The translations under genes were made by a program, and so were the position numbers. A model generated the notes under the pieces. That model searched no databases. It was not told the DNA's origin and worked only from the letters and a program-made list of their open reading frames with translations. From Blastocystis hominis (taxonomy: Eukaryota; Sar; Bigyra; Opalinata; Blastocystidae): 64,000 nt of DNA. This document shows positions 48,801 through 63,800 of this stretch, piece by piece. Where the stretch lies: positions 1,188,204 through 1,252,203 of the forward strand of contig NW_013171816.1 of NCBI RefSeq assembly GCF_000151665.1, written 5' to 3'. Numbering within the stretch: position 1 is the stretch's first letter; each line of letters opens with the position of its first letter.

Positions 48801-51800
48801 CGCTCGTCCTTCATCACGGTGGATGTGGATCAGATCGTGAACCGTGTCGATCTGCTGATGCACGTGACTGGAGCGCAGAGTGGAGACAGAGTGGCGATTG
48901 CTCCTGCTGGAGTGAATACCAGCCCTGAAGAGGACGCGGACGCTTGCGGCAGCACGATGTATTTCACCGAGTTGGACGAGGAAATGAAGTTCGAGGACTA
49001 CATTGTGTTTGAGGGACTGCTGCCTGTGGACGTGCACCTGTGCTACGCGGTGAACTCGATCTGGGTGCCAATCCGCCGTCTGCCTTTCATTGGTTTGAGC
49101 AACATTGTTCCCGCTTCCATCTTGGCCGACAGAGAGTACACTTTCTTCGTGAATGCCACGAACGTGCATGGAGATTGCGATGTCAATAGACTGGAGTTCC
49201 AGGAGAGCTGGGTGGATCTGGATTGCCAGTTCACGAACAATCTCTTCTCTGGTACCTTGAGCGACATTTTCAGCGACGAGAGCAACAACCCGGTTCGTTT
49301 CGGAGGCGTGGGATCCAACCAGTGCAGCAACCAGCTGGGACCGAACGGCAACTTCATCATCCTGGATTTCGGAGCGTGCTACGATGTGACCCGACTCACA
49401 ATCGAAACGAAGACGGATTCTGATGACTTGACGGAGCTGCACGTGTTCTCTGCCATGAACAAGACGGGCATTTTCACGGAGGCCTATTTCGATAACTACG
49501 ACAACACTCTGGAGTTGGGAACGGTGAACGAGAGAGAGATCAACTTCTCTGGCCGTGCGATGAAGCTGGAGTTTACGCGCAACAATGGTCACGCGATTTA
49601 CACTTCCATCTACCAGATCAATCTGTATGGTCATCCGTGCAATCTTGACTCGCACTTTGCTGTGAAGTATGTCGCTGAGTCCGAGAGCTGCGAGGACGTG
49701 GATGAGGTGTTTGAGGTGTCCGTTTGCTCTCAGGAGTTCACCCATACGTTTAACAGCTCGTATGACGGAAAGCGTGTGTGCTTCCTGCATCCCAACTATC
49801 AGGAATATGTGCTGTATCCCAATATCACGATGGAGATGAAGTATGTGAGTGGCTTCAGCGGAAGCAACCAGTTGGCGGTGCATACATCTCGCGTGGCGAA
49901 GCTGGTTGGTAAGGGCATTGAGGAAGGAGACGTTGCGAAGTTCGTGCCTGTCGGCTCCAGTTGCGACTATGTGGCGCCCGAGTTTACAGTGAGACGAAAC
50001 GGCAATATCAAGCTGACGGGCTTTGATGTTGTGGGCAACTACAGTCTGTGCTACAAGTTTATCAACTCCGTCGACAGCTTCCTGCCGCATCCCCATGTGA
50101 TTTTGGAGGTGGTGGAGCCGTACGTCCGTGCGGTGGTTCCCAATTGGGCGATGGTGGGCAAGACTCAGGAGCTGCAGTTCATCGGCGCAGGCATCACGGA
50201 ATCGGATCATGTGAAATTCATTTCTTCTGATAAGGATTGCAACGGAAACGACAGCGGTGCTACCCTGTACGCGCTTGACAAGGACGGAAAGTTGAATATA
50301 ACCTTTACGAATCCTCTTCCTTCTGGAAAGGTGTGCTACCGCTTCGGACTGAGTACGACCTTCATCGACTTTGGCCTTCTGTTCGAGGTGTACAGCATTC
50401 GAGCAATTCATCCTACCGAGTTTGTGGACGAGCTTCCGGAGCAGGTGTCGTTCTACGGAGTGGGCATTACCGTGAACGACGAAGTGTGGTTCGTGGATAA
50501 TCGTTTCAAGTGCGAGGACTCGACCTTGCGGTTTGATCTCAGCGACGCCACAGTGGATGTTGTGGCCAACGAGGTCGTGCTGACGAAGGAAATCACGCTG
50601 ACCACCCAGTTGGCGGAAACCACAATGAAGGTTTGCTACAAGTTGCATGCTGTGGATGAGATTCAAGAGCTGGAGGGCATCACGCTCAAGGTGTACAAGA
50701 GGTCGGTGAGTGTCAAGATTATGGACACTTTATCTGACCCGTACTATGTGAGTGGTCGCCAAATGACGTATCGCGTGGAAGGCCATGGAGTGGGTCACAA
50801 TGAAACCGAGAAGGTGTATTTGGCGAATCAGAATGAGCCTTGCCCCACCACTAGCCATCCGGGCAATGAGATCGCGGTGACGCGAATCGAGAACGGACTC
50901 GGCAAATTCGTCCTGCATCGGACTGTGGAGAATACGGCGTACTTGAAGGTCTGCTACTTGTTCGATGGAAAGCAGGAGTACGAGGACATGAATGTGAGAA
51001 TTCCGATCCTGATGATCAACAATGTGCGTCTGGAGGATCCTCTGCGTCTGGAGTTGTCTGTCTACAAGAACACGGCCAATCTGTTCTCTGTGGATGGACA
51101 CAACATCCAATCTGGAGATAAGATGAAGTTTGTGGATCGTATGGGTCAGGCCGAGTATTCGTGCATGTCGAGCGGATCGGCTCTTCACGGTCAAGAGCCC
51201 GTGACTCTGACGTACATCCCCAGTACGCGCCGTACTCAGGGAGTGTTCCGTTTCACGGAGCCTGGTTTGAACCTGGCTATGTGCTATTACTTCTCTGCTT
51301 ATAATGAAATGGTTCTGTTTTCGAACATCATGGTGGATGTGTTGGACGTGGTGTACGATAGCGAGAATGTTGCTGTTTTGGACGAGCCGTACGAAATGTC
51401 GTTCAGTGGAGCGGGCCAGAAGATGGGAGACCAGGTGATGTGGGTGCGATCCTCGGCTACATCGTGCACATCTCCTACGGTGCAGGCGTCTTCGATCGAG
51501 ACTTTGGACGAGCATCTGAATGTGACTTTCGTGTTCGACGCCCTGTACCGCAACCTGAAGCTGTGCGTGAAGTCTGACAACGACATTTGGACGATGCTGG
51601 ATGAGTACAGACTGGATGTGGTCGGAGTGTCTACGTTCGATATTCCTGCGTACAGTAGCTGGAGAAGCGGAACCAATTACGCCATCATGGCCGGTAAAGA
51701 GGTGGACACGGTGTTCAACAGCGGAGATGAGGGAGACAGGGTGAAGTTCATTCCGGAGAGTTCGAGTTGTGACAACGACATGGGAGTGTGCGGCAGCGTG

Positions 51801-54800
51801 GAGCTCTTGGAGACCACCAAAGCCAAGCTGACCTGTACTCCTGCCACAAAGGTGGTGATGTGCTACTACTTCTCCCGTCTGGGTCGCTGGAAGCTGTATT
51901 CCGAATATGGCTTGACGGTGCGGGGTCCGACCAGCTTGACGAACAACGTGGTTGTGGAAGGCAATAGCATGATTGCGAACGTGATTCTGGATGGAGTGGA
52001 TGTGGCCAACAAGTGTGACGAGGAGTGCATAACCGACGACGAAGCGTTCAAGAATAACGTGTCGATCGAGTCGAACGACGAGAAACTGCTGGAAAGCGAG
52101 TTGAAAAAGGCCTTGGGCGAAACGCAGTACGGAATCCAATCCGAAATCGATCGTCCTCTGGAGATCATCTTCCGCTACACTGAGCACATCGCCATTACTG
52201 CCATGCATGTGCATGCTCCTCGTAGTGAGCTGTCTCCGCGCAGAATGAATATGTACCGTATGGAGAGCGAGAAGTACGTGCTTGCGTTTAGCTGGGAGAC
52301 GCAATTCAACGAGCAAAACCAGGCGATGAAGTCGGATACGACTGGCTTCCATGGCACGAGTAATACTTGGAAACTGGAGATTGTGGACACGTTTGCGGAG
52401 GACCCGTCGAGCGAGTTCTACAAGTATACCTATTTCACTGGCATTGAGATTTTCGTGAACAATGGAGAGTTCAGCAACACGGTGAAGGCGAAGTTTGTCC
52501 CTCTGGGTATGGACTGCTCGACTTCTTCTGCCATGATCGATCCGTCGACCAATGCAGTGTTGGAGGAGGTTCGCATGGATGAGTGCTCGGGTCTGCTGGA
52601 GCGCTTCACGGTCGCGGATATTTCGCAGACGTACCACCTGTGCTACGCTCAGACCGATGCTCCTAATGGCTACAACGATTTCATTAGTTATGATATCTCC
52701 TTTATGATCCGTAACACGCAAGTGGAGTCGGAGGGATATAATAACTATGCGATTTCGGGATACAGCAAGACTTTGTATCTGAATGCTGGAGAGTATGTGC
52801 CTACAAGCATTAAGTTTGCCACTGTTGGTAAATCGTGCTCTGAGACCAATCCGGATGATATTTTCGGACCATTTGCAGTCTCTAATAATAGCGTGACGAT
52901 CTTGTTCGACATCCCGTACGAGAGCAAGTACGATGGAATGCGTTTGTGCGTGCAGTATGGATCTGAGGATATCTACGAGCCCCAGCAATTGGAGATGCAT
53001 CTTAGCGAGGTGAAGGTTTCGAACCCGGTTGCTTTCTGGACCACACACGAGCCGTATGCTTTGAACCTCGAGGGTCGGTTCTTGTATGAGTCCGAGGGTG
53101 ACGTGTATGTCACTGGCAACATTTTGAACGATACGACTGTTGTTATGACTCAGGCGTCCAACACGTATCCTGATCTCGGCTACAGCATTGCGAACAAGGG
53201 AGTTGCCAATATTGCTTTCACCTCTCACGGAGAAGAAGAGCAGCTGTATATGTTCGCTCTTGAATTGGGAACGGAGATTCCTCTGAAAAAGAACTTGAAT
53301 GACTCTATGATGATGAAGGTCACGGTGTACACGTTCGGCACACTGTCGCGTACTCGCTTCTTGGTTGGAATGACCTACAATAACGTGAAGATCGAGAACT
53401 CGTTCGGCGTCATCGAGGGAGACGACCAGGTGAAGCTCTGCGAGACGGAGAACGCGAGCAACTGCTTGGAGGATGTCTTCGATATCATAAAGCTGGACGA
53501 CGAGTTGTTCTTGGAGTTGGGAGAGCTGCGCACAGCCGGAGACTACTCGCTGTACTACAAATGGGAAAATGTGAACGGAGGAGAGTTCGTTAACACGCAC
53601 GTCGAGCTTCAGATTCAGAATTATACGGGCGTGATTGTGTTTACGAACGCGCCTGGCTATTTCATCGCTGGAAGCCAGCTGGAGATCGAGGGCAACGGTG
53701 TCGACGAGGGTGACCAGGTCATTATGCGATCTCAGGAGGAGGGAGAGAGCGACAGCGATCTTACGCTTGATGTGATTCGTGATGGCTCCCGTGTGTACAT
53801 TGATACCGCTGGCTATGTGTTTACTACACCTGTGGTGCACGTGTATTACAAGTACTACAACGATGCTCCGAACAACGCTAGTCTCATTTTTGTGGACAAC
53901 CTGGATGTCCTCATGGTTTCAATGGACTTCACGGAGAACAGCGTGGTGACGGAGTATCCTTACCGCTTCCGCGCGACTGGCTTGAACATGAACAGCACGG
54001 ATTCGATTGTTCTTTCTACCCATTGCACGGAAGGTGCGCCAGTGTACGCCTCGTGGAGTGCGGAGGAGGATGTTGACGACGGCGAAGGCTTTGAGGGAGA
54101 GCAGTTCCGTGTGGTGTTCTCCAATGAGCTTTTGTCGTACGAGCAGCCCTTGGTACTGTGCTATAAGTTCTCTCTTTACGATGCGTATGCCAACCTTCAG
54201 ATGGTGACGATTCATCCCGTGAACGTGTACACGGATTCGAATCAGTACTTCGCGACCCGCGGCGACGTTCTGGAGATTACATTGATGGGCAATTACCCCC
54301 AGTCTAACGAGAACGACATCAGTTTGCTGTTGTCGCCCTCTTCTTCGTGCGACACTTCTGTGATCGACTACTCTACGTTCAACCAGAACACCTTCTATTT
54401 CTTGATCGAGGATGTGACGAGCCTGGAGTACTACGTGTGCCTGCGCTGGGATAAGAAGAGTTCGCCTCGTGTGATCGAGAACACGATCGTCCATATGATG
54501 GATCTCGAAGAGTTGGACATGTCCATAGGAGTCGTTGGTCAGCACGTGACCGTTCCTGTCCGTGGAAAGGGTCTGGTGAACGGTGATATGATCATGTTCG
54601 CCAAGGACTTCTGCACGAACTCGATCCGGAACGGACCCTTCGAAATCAAGAGCAGTAACAATCAGCTGGTGTTCGAGGCAGACTGGACGACTGCTCTGGA
54701 CCAGGCCTTTGTCGTCTGCTACAAGTTCAATGGACGTTCGGTGTACACTCAGGTGAAGGACATGAGCGTTTACATCATCCAAACGGGTCCCATCACGCCT

Positions 54801-57800
54801 TCCGTGCTTCGTGTGAAGGAGGCGGAGCCCATCTCTGTTTCTACCAACGTCATTCCTCCTGGCTCTTCTCTCTACTTGGGCGCTTCGTGCAGCGACGAGC
54901 TGACGGAGATCGAGTACAACTCTGCGCTGTCCAGCGAGTTCTCGTTCACGATGTCGTTCAACGAGACTGCTTCGCTGGAGCTGTGCTTGAGCAATAACGG
55001 AGAGCACTTCGTGAGTCTGGGAGCGTTGAATGTTGTGGATGTGACCTACCTGTCCGTGGATACGTTCGCCGCTGGACTGCCTCTGGCGGGCGCTTTGAAC
55101 AGCACCATCTACATTGAGGGCTACGTGGTGCCTGATAGCATGGTGAAGTTTGTGGAGAATAGCTGCGACGAGGAAGGAGCGGAGGCGATTCCGCTGACGG
55201 AGAACATGGAGTTGGATGTGGAGATTCCTTTCCCGAGAGTTGGCAAGTTCAAGCTGTGCCTGATTTCTCCTGGAGCTTCTCGAGGCTACTTGTACAACAA
55301 TCTTGTTGTGGATGTGAAGGAGATGACCATTACTTCCTCCGGCTCGCTGAAGTTGTTCACGAACACCAAGAAGACGATCAATGTGGACGTGGACGTGTCT
55401 GTGGACGATATTACCCTGATCACGATCTTCCTGGCTCCTTCGGAGTCTTGCGAAAATGGTGTGGGTAGTGACGTCACCAATGAAGTGACGATAACCAAGT
55501 CCTCTGCGGTTCAGTTCAGATTCACTCAGGGATATCCCGATGCGTTGAAGGTGTGCGCGCGTTATGCTGACTTGGCTCCTGTTTACACGGGTGCTACGTT
55601 GTACGTGTACTCCGCATCCTTCGATCCTCCAGTCTGGAGACCGTTCTATGGCATCCGTTATTATTTCTCTGGAGTGACGCTGATTAATCCATTCAATCCT
55701 CCTGGCATTGTGTATGCGAAGTGGTATCCTCTTGACAATACTGGAATGAAGTGCGAGGACTTGGAGGGATTGGGAGATCCATTGTCTGAAATCACCTCGA
55801 TGGTCTTTAAGCAAAGTGGCGAGTTGCAGACTTGCTTGAAATTCGACCCGTCTGCGCCGTTCGAAGCTCTGCCTCTCGAAGACCTTCTTGTAGATGTGTA
55901 TGGAAACATCACATTGACGATTGAAGGTGTGGATCGTTTAGTGGTGAATAAGCCTTTCATCATTAGCGTATCGGGTGATGATATTGACAAGATCAGCCAT
56001 ATCTGGTGGCGCAATGATCTTGGTCAGGAATCCAGCCGGGAGGAGTTGTACAACGGGCACATGGCTCATTATACCTTGCCGAGTCCTGGCTTGTGGTGGA
56101 TCGTTGTGGAGTATCAGTGCGAGGATGAAAATGGATGCGACTATGCTGATTATCGAAACGAGGCTAGCTTGACGCGTACTGTATCCCAGTTCGTGAACGT
56201 GGATGTGCTTTATTGGCTGAAGAACCGAGAGATTCCTGGAAGTGATACTCAGAAGAAGAACAATCTTGAAGTTCGCGGTTACTACTTGCAGAGTGGTGAT
56301 AAGATTGCTTTCTTGCCGACTGAGAGCAACTGCCAGAACTCCCAGAACTGCGAGTCTGTCAGCACTGCGTATAGCATTGTTGCAGATCCGGACAACAGCA
56401 TGCTTTACTATCTCGAGGAGGTGCTGAACGTGGAGCAGTTCGCAGCGCAGAGCTGCATCTGTTTCAGTTACGGCGAGAACAACTGGATGTCCTACCCGTC
56501 TGAGGTGCTGCACATTCCCGAAAGCAACACTGTGAGAAGCACGGACCGGGAAGCCTATTTGATTCCTCTCTCGTCAACGAGTGGCAATAGTGTCGAGGCC
56601 CGTGTGAGCCTTGATCTTTATGGCCATGTTGGAATCGTGGAGAATGCGATGGGCTACATCCTGCCTACTGGCCAGAGTTGTACTCCTGATACCGTGCCAA
56701 GTTCGACGGACGGTTCATCGTATGTGGAAGCGAGAAAGGGAGATCAGTATGGTTATGTCCATGCCAGTGTGTACTACAATGTGTCCTTGCCGAGCAATCC
56801 GACTTATATTCTCTGCTATCAGGTTGAGCCTAGCGGAATAGTGGAAGTTGATGTGACGGTGAAGTTCCTGAACATTCAGCCCATCAACATGAAGGCTGCT
56901 CGAGGTGCCCCTATTATTTTGAGTGGCGTGGATAGCATTACGGACAACTCCGAAGCCTTCTGGTCGTTAGATGCAGATTGCTCGGGCGCGGTGTCTTTGA
57001 CAACGATTTGCTCGGGCGGCGCTTGCAGCTGGAATGAGGGTGTGAAGCCTTATCTGTCCGAGGACGCTCATCTCTGTGTACGCTTTGACGGAACCACTTT
57101 GTTTGTGCCTGTGAATACCGTTACGCTGTCGGTATATGGCTTGAACGACAAGAGCATTGACATGTTCAGAATTGCCGATGGCGACTGCAAGCGTACCGTG
57201 AACTTCGAAGCCCACGGAACTGTTGAAAAGATCAACTTTGTGGATTATGAGACGAAGAATGTCATCGAGGAGAACATGTACTGTGAGAGTGCCACGGAGT
57301 GCTACTTGTACAGTGCGGATTACAGTTTGGTTGAGAGTGATAAGGTGGGTGTAATGGTCAAATTTGCGGAATTGGAGACGGAGGCGTTCATGGAGGATGT
57401 GGTTATTTATGTGCGAGACATTCCCACTTTGGCCACTCCAAAGATGTATGTCAACCATGACCATCTTCTGAAGTTGGAGTCCAATCTGTTTGATCCTAGT
57501 GAGACAGTCGAGATCACGCATCAGGAGCACAGTTTCAACACTTCGCTGACAATCGAGAGCGACGGCAAATCGGCTACTGCGTCTGTGAAGCTTTCGCATA
57601 CTGGAGCGCATACGGTGACTTATCATTACCGAGACTTGGAGGGCTATAGTTGCAGTGCTCTCACTCAAGCATTTGGCACCATCAGCGTGATTAATATCAC
57701 CGCGATCGCTCCGAGATTGGTGACGGATTACGCCACCCTTTCGTACACGCTAAGCACGGAGGAAGAGATCCAGGAAGCGAATAAAGACACAATTATTCTC

Positions 57801-60800
57801 TGTGACCCGGATGATTCCAGCTGTCTGAAGCAGTATGCATCCAGCTCTATAGACCAGAAGTATCTTGTGGGCCAGATCATGGCATCGCATACGGCATATC
57901 TGAAGATCTCTGAATATATCCCGAGTCTGAATTCTCTGGCGGTGTACTACAGAATTGGATCGGGTTCTCTGATCTCGACGGGTCTGTCTCTGGACGTGCT
58001 GCACATTGAGAGCATCGACTTGACGAATGTTCCTGAAGGCGTTTCGGTAAAGAACATCGGTCTTCGGGGAAGCGGCTTTAGCGTGAATGACAAGCTGAAA
58101 TTGGTTGCGGACGAGAAGGTGTGCTCTGGAATCGAGCCGATGGTTCTTGATATTGCCTACACGACCGGTTACGTGATCGAGAGACTCACTGCCCCCACTC
58201 TGCCTGCAGGCTGCGAGTTTGCCAAGTTGAATGTTCTGTACTTGCCCGCTGATGCCTCCAACCAGGAAATTGCGACTGGTTATGCGATTCGCGTGAACCG
58301 TGTGGTAATGAGTGCGGCTGCGGTATCCAAGTGGAACATGTTCCCGAAGAGCGAGCAGACGTTCAATGTCCAAGGTAGTACGAACATTCAGGAGATGCGC
58401 TTCTTCTTCATGGACGCGCAGGGCAACGCTTATGACTGCGAGACGCGACCTGAGGAGATGACTGGCGTGGTGCCTGTGACATGCTCGTTCAAGGATGTGA
58501 AGAACTCCGGAGAAGTGTGCATGTATTTCCAGTACTATGATACCGTGAATAACCATATCGAGTGGGTGGATGACTACCATCCAATCGAGAATGCTTGCTA
58601 CTACATCCTGGACGCGGAGGATAGCTATCATTCCGCTCTTCAGTTCACCAAGATCAATCCTCACTACAGTAGTGCGGTCGCTGTTGTGGATATTAGCTTC
58701 CAGAACTTCAACGAGCAGGAAGTGGCCCGCTACACCGCTTCTCTCATGGAGCTGGAGTTCGTGCTGCCCACTACGGAGGACAAGGTGATTGCGATCGCTT
58801 CTTACGGATCCTACATGGGAGCTTTCAACAACATCAAGGTGCGTGTGGGTGGTTTGCAGTCGGTCCAGCCTGCGGCCAACAAGACGCTGCTGACCACGAT
58901 CGAGTCAAATCTGGATCTGATCCTGATCGACACTCCTGCCAACAGCAGATTTGGATTCTCCGCCGATACCAGCTGCACGGATGTGAGCTACATTAACTCG
59001 CTGAAGATTTGCGATGCTTCGACCGAGGCGACGGGCGTTTGCCAGGATGTGGTGAGCATCACGTTCAACGAGGCCTACACGAACCTGTACGTGTGCGTGG
59101 ACTACAGCGGACAGGGCTTCAAGTTCTCGGGTCTTCCGTTCTTGACCGTGTTGGACTTCGGTAACTCGATCACTGTCCTTGCTGGTAAGGAGACGCGCAT
59201 CAACTACCAGTATATTACTCCTTCGTATCCGGAGTACTGCACATACAATTATACCACTCCGGATGTGAGCAATTCTTGCGATATGGTGAGTTCGATCTTC
59301 GCTGGTGAGTCGGCCTTGGTTGTGGATGGTGTGGTGACGACGTCTCTCGTGTTCGGTGGTAACATCGAGACGAACCCGTTGTGTGACAACCGTCCGATTG
59401 ACCCGAAGAATCAGTGGATCGTGTTTGACTTCGGCGAATGCTTCCATGTTTCTGAGATCGATATGTACCTGCTGGGCATTGACACGGATCCTCGCTACTT
59501 AATTCTGGAGACGAGCGACGTTTTGACCACGAATGACAAGGCCTGGACCTTTGAGGCTCGGATGGAGATTGTGAATTCGAGAGTGGGATGGTACAACATG
59601 ACGTCGTTCTCTTTGAACGGTCGCTATGTGCGCATGCGCATTGTTGACAGCCAGACGACATTCATTATCCTGAGCGAGGTTGCCTTCATTGGTACGTCGT
59701 GCGAAGACACTACGTCTCCCGCGATTAATGTGAAGTGGGTGAAGTACACTTCTGCTGGCGAACTGGACTGCAGTCTCGCTGGATACGAGAGTACGATTTA
59801 CTCTTGCACTCGTACTGGAGTGGTGAACATTACCGAGGTGGGAGAGTACGGTCTTTGCCAACAGAAGGAGGAGGAGGAGGAGACCGAGAACGTTTGGGAA
59901 TCTGTATACAACTTTAACATGCGCGCGGTTGGCATCACTGCAGCCACGAACCTGCATAACATTCCTTCGGGTGGTTTGCGCACTGTGAAGTTATCTGGAT
60001 TTGGCATTTCGGATAGCGACAAGATTGCGTTTGTGAGTGAGTCCACGGACTGCGTCACCGTGTCGGAGGGATCTGCGAACGTGTTCAGCGTGCAGGACGC
60101 GAGAGCGGAGATGCGATTCTCTGCTCCCGAGGGCAGATACAAGCTGTGCTACATGTTTGATGGTCTTGCCTTCCATGAGACGATGGTTCCGTCCTTCACG
60201 ATCGTGGAGGCTGGCGAGGTGACGTTGAGCAGCACCAAGTTCATCAACAACTACCCGAACACGTTTACTGTGATCGGCAACGGAGTGTCTGAGAACGACG
60301 AGATTGCTTTCACTGCTGGCAACTGCGTCAATGCCACGTACATGCCGATCCAAAAGATCCATAACGAGTACGGCGTGTCCACGGAGACATTCCCTGTGAG
60401 AGGTGTGAATCTGAAGGTGTGCTACCGATTCGGCGGTCTGGATGTGAGAATGCTGAACACCACTGTGAGTGTGGTGGAGGTGTTCCCGATCGAGCTGGAT
60501 GAGGTTCCTTACAATCTGCAGGCGAAGATTTCGTTGCAGGGAGTTGGTTTGACGGAGAGTGATCGACTCTGCATGATCTCTTCGTCGAGCACGTGCGGCC
60601 AGTGCGCTGCTGCCGGCTCGACCGCGCAGGTTGCGAAGGATGAGGAGGGACGCTTCTACGCCATGATGCTGTTCACTGTGCAGACAACTCTGAAGATGTG
60701 CTACCAGTACAGCTTCTACGAACCCTATGTGGAGATCGGCGACAAGACGTACACGGTGGTGGCTCCTGCGCTGAACAGCCTGATTCCTTCTCGCATCGTG

Positions 60801-63800
60801 GGCAACGTGAACAATACCATTGTATTCAACGGCAAGTTCATGGGCGGAGAGGTTCTGAACGGAGCGGTGGAGGTTGTATTCAGTCAGTCGATGGATTGCC
60901 AGAACCCTGTCGCTCTGGCGAACGGCAGCTCTTCGTTCTATCTGGGACTGGTTGGTGAGCCGAACATCTACGGACTGACAGATGTGATGTTCGGTACAGA
61001 AGAGGACCTTTCGACGCTCTACGTGTGCCTGCGCTACCCGTCGGCGACCGCGATGGAATACTCCAACAAGGTGCTGGAGGTGGTTCTGATTCGATCGATG
61101 CAGCCCAGTGTTATTCCTCTCAACACGTACAGTTATGTGACTGTGTCCGCCTATGGCTCGAAGCCTCAGGATGCGATCCGATTCGTGCCTTTGGACGTGC
61201 CTTGCGATAGCGAAGGCTATCCCACCTATCTGATGGGTAATCAGCAGATCGCGAACGTGCTGTTCACCAAGATTGACGTGTTCTACTTGTGCTACATGCC
61301 TCAAGCTACGAACTACTACAAGCTGGTGGACTTTAGTCTGGAGGTGATGAATGACCGCAACGTCATCGACTTCGCTTCCAAGAAGCACCACTTCTCGGTG
61401 GTTGGCCAGACGGAGACCTATGAGATCAAGGAAGACAATGTGTATCCGGGCGACCGGATGATGTGGTCTCTCGATGGCTGCGCTCATGCGGCTCCTGGAA
61501 CAGAGGAGAAGGAGGTGCGAAAGGTGAACGATACGCTGATCACCACGTTCACGTTTACCCAGCCGTTCTTGAGTGCGAACTTGTGTATGAAGTTCGCGGG
61601 TATTCTCAACTGGGTGGAGTATTCGAACCAGAAACTGTCGGTGTACAGCATCTTCAACATGCAGCCTCGCATCTTTACACGTGACGTGGCTACCAACGCT
61701 GTGATTGAGGGCATGGGTGTGGACATGATGGGCAAGGCCTATCTGGGTGTTGTGTGTGACGGCTCCGACGAGGACCGCTACACGGAGGACTTCGATGGCG
61801 CTACGAATACCATTGTGACGGTGACGAAGACCCATCCTGAAGTGATCTTGTGCGCCTCGTTCGGCAACTATTCCGCCTACTACGCGTTCTCGAATCTGAC
61901 GTTCCAGGCCCGCGGTGTGGAGAATGTGACCTTGTTGGACGCGAATCCTCGCGAGGGTTCTGTGACTCTGGAGTTGAGCGGCGTGGGTCTTGGCTACGAC
62001 ACGTGCGGCTTCTCTGAGGATTTGACCGCGAATCCTGGCTTTGCGCAGAACAGCATTGAGAAGGTCGATTTCTCGCAGACCTACCCTGCTGGCGCTTCCT
62101 ACAACGTGCTCTTCGACGGTGATCCTCGTACGGCCATCAGCTTCGATGGCAATGATCACGAGACGATGGACATCTATCTGAGATCTCCCTACGTGCTGAC
62201 GCAGATCGATTTGTATGCTGCTGCGGGTCCTGCTTCGCCGAAGAATCTGGAGTTCTATTTCGTTGACGATAGCGATTCGGAGAGCGAGCCTGCTCTTTTG
62301 GCCTCGTGGACCAAGGCGAATGCGTTGGGCTGGAGCGAGTCGCCGGCGTTCTCTCGTCAGGGCACGCACTTCCGCTTGGTGTTCTTGGACAATTACGAGC
62401 CGTCGTTCGAGTACATTCGCGTGAGCATGCTGCGCATCCATGGCTTCGCCCCCGTGCTGAACGGTAGTATCACGATCGTGACTGACGACGACTGCAGCAA
62501 TGTGGTTGCCTCCGCGTCTGTCTCTCTGTGTGAGCCTGTTGCGACGTTGTTCCCTGGACACGGAATGAACCTTGCGGTGTGCTTCGACTTCGGAGAGGGC
62601 GCTCCTAGACTGGTGCCGAACAGTCACTTCGACATGTACAACGTGACGGATATTCGCTTCACGACTGGAGACGCCCGCTCGATCGTGGTGACGACGTCGA
62701 AGGATCTGGAGCTGATCGGTTCGATTCCTGCCTACACGTTCGTGCGATTCGTGAAGGCTACGGAGAGTTCTACGCTGGAGTCGTTGGCCGAGCAGTGCAA
62801 GAGTGCTTCAAGCAGCCTGGAGGTGGTGAACGGTATTGTGCGGAATGTGACCTTCGAGGAGGGAGCGGATCGCATGTTCATGTGCTACCGTCTTCCTTTG
62901 TCCATTCTGTACCGTCGCCTGGAGGAAGAATCGGATGAGGAAGGCTGGTCGGTGCTGGATGTATCGTTCATGGTGAAATCGCTGGACAGCATCACTCCTC
63001 AACTGCTGGTTGCGCAAACGAGTACGACGGTGACGGTGACCGGAATCGGCATTTCGAACTCCAGCATCGCCTTGAGCGAGGGAGATTGCGGATTGCTGGA
63101 AGACTCTGCGTTTAAGGTCTTGGAGGTGAATTCGGTTGACCTGATCCCCGCGATCCCCGAGAAAGAAGGAGTGCAGAACGTGTGCATGAAGTTCCCGAAC
63201 GAGCCTGCGTATGGACTGAAGACGGTCGATATTGCGTATGTCAAGCCCATGAACATCTCGATCATGGTGGATACGCCTCTCCATGTGCAGCTGCAAGGCT
63301 TCCATATCTCTGCTGGCGACCAGATGAGAATCTATCGCAACGGCGTGTGCGAAGAGCAGAATACCTTCACGGTGGAAGAGAATCAGAAGGTGTGGCTGAC
63401 GATGCCTGATCAGGGAGCATTCAGAATGTGCTATAAGTTCGTCAACAGCGTAACTTCGTTCCTGCCAATGGACATCCTTGTGACGGTCCAGCCGAGAAGT
63501 GTCACCTGTACTCCGAACTATGTCGTGAACGGAGCGAGTAACACGCTCGCCATCAACATTGCGGCGTTCAACGAGGGTGAGGACGGAGATTATGTTACGA
63601 TCAATGGAGAGGATGCCAACATCCGTATTGAGAACAACAAGATGTACGTGATCTTCTACGCGAACTTCAGCACTTCTTTGGACCACGTGACTTTGAACTA
63701 CTACCACGCGTCCGTCATGGAGCCTAGTAAGATTGATCTGCCGTTGTTCTACGTGAATCTGGACACGCATGGTACCTATACTGGCATTGTGGAGAGAGTT

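Noticed and set aside
42980-54270. Two RGD tripeptides in the giant protein (near 42990 and 54256)
   Set aside because: One or two are expected by chance in 8,000 residues, and they do not sit at a shared position in the module.
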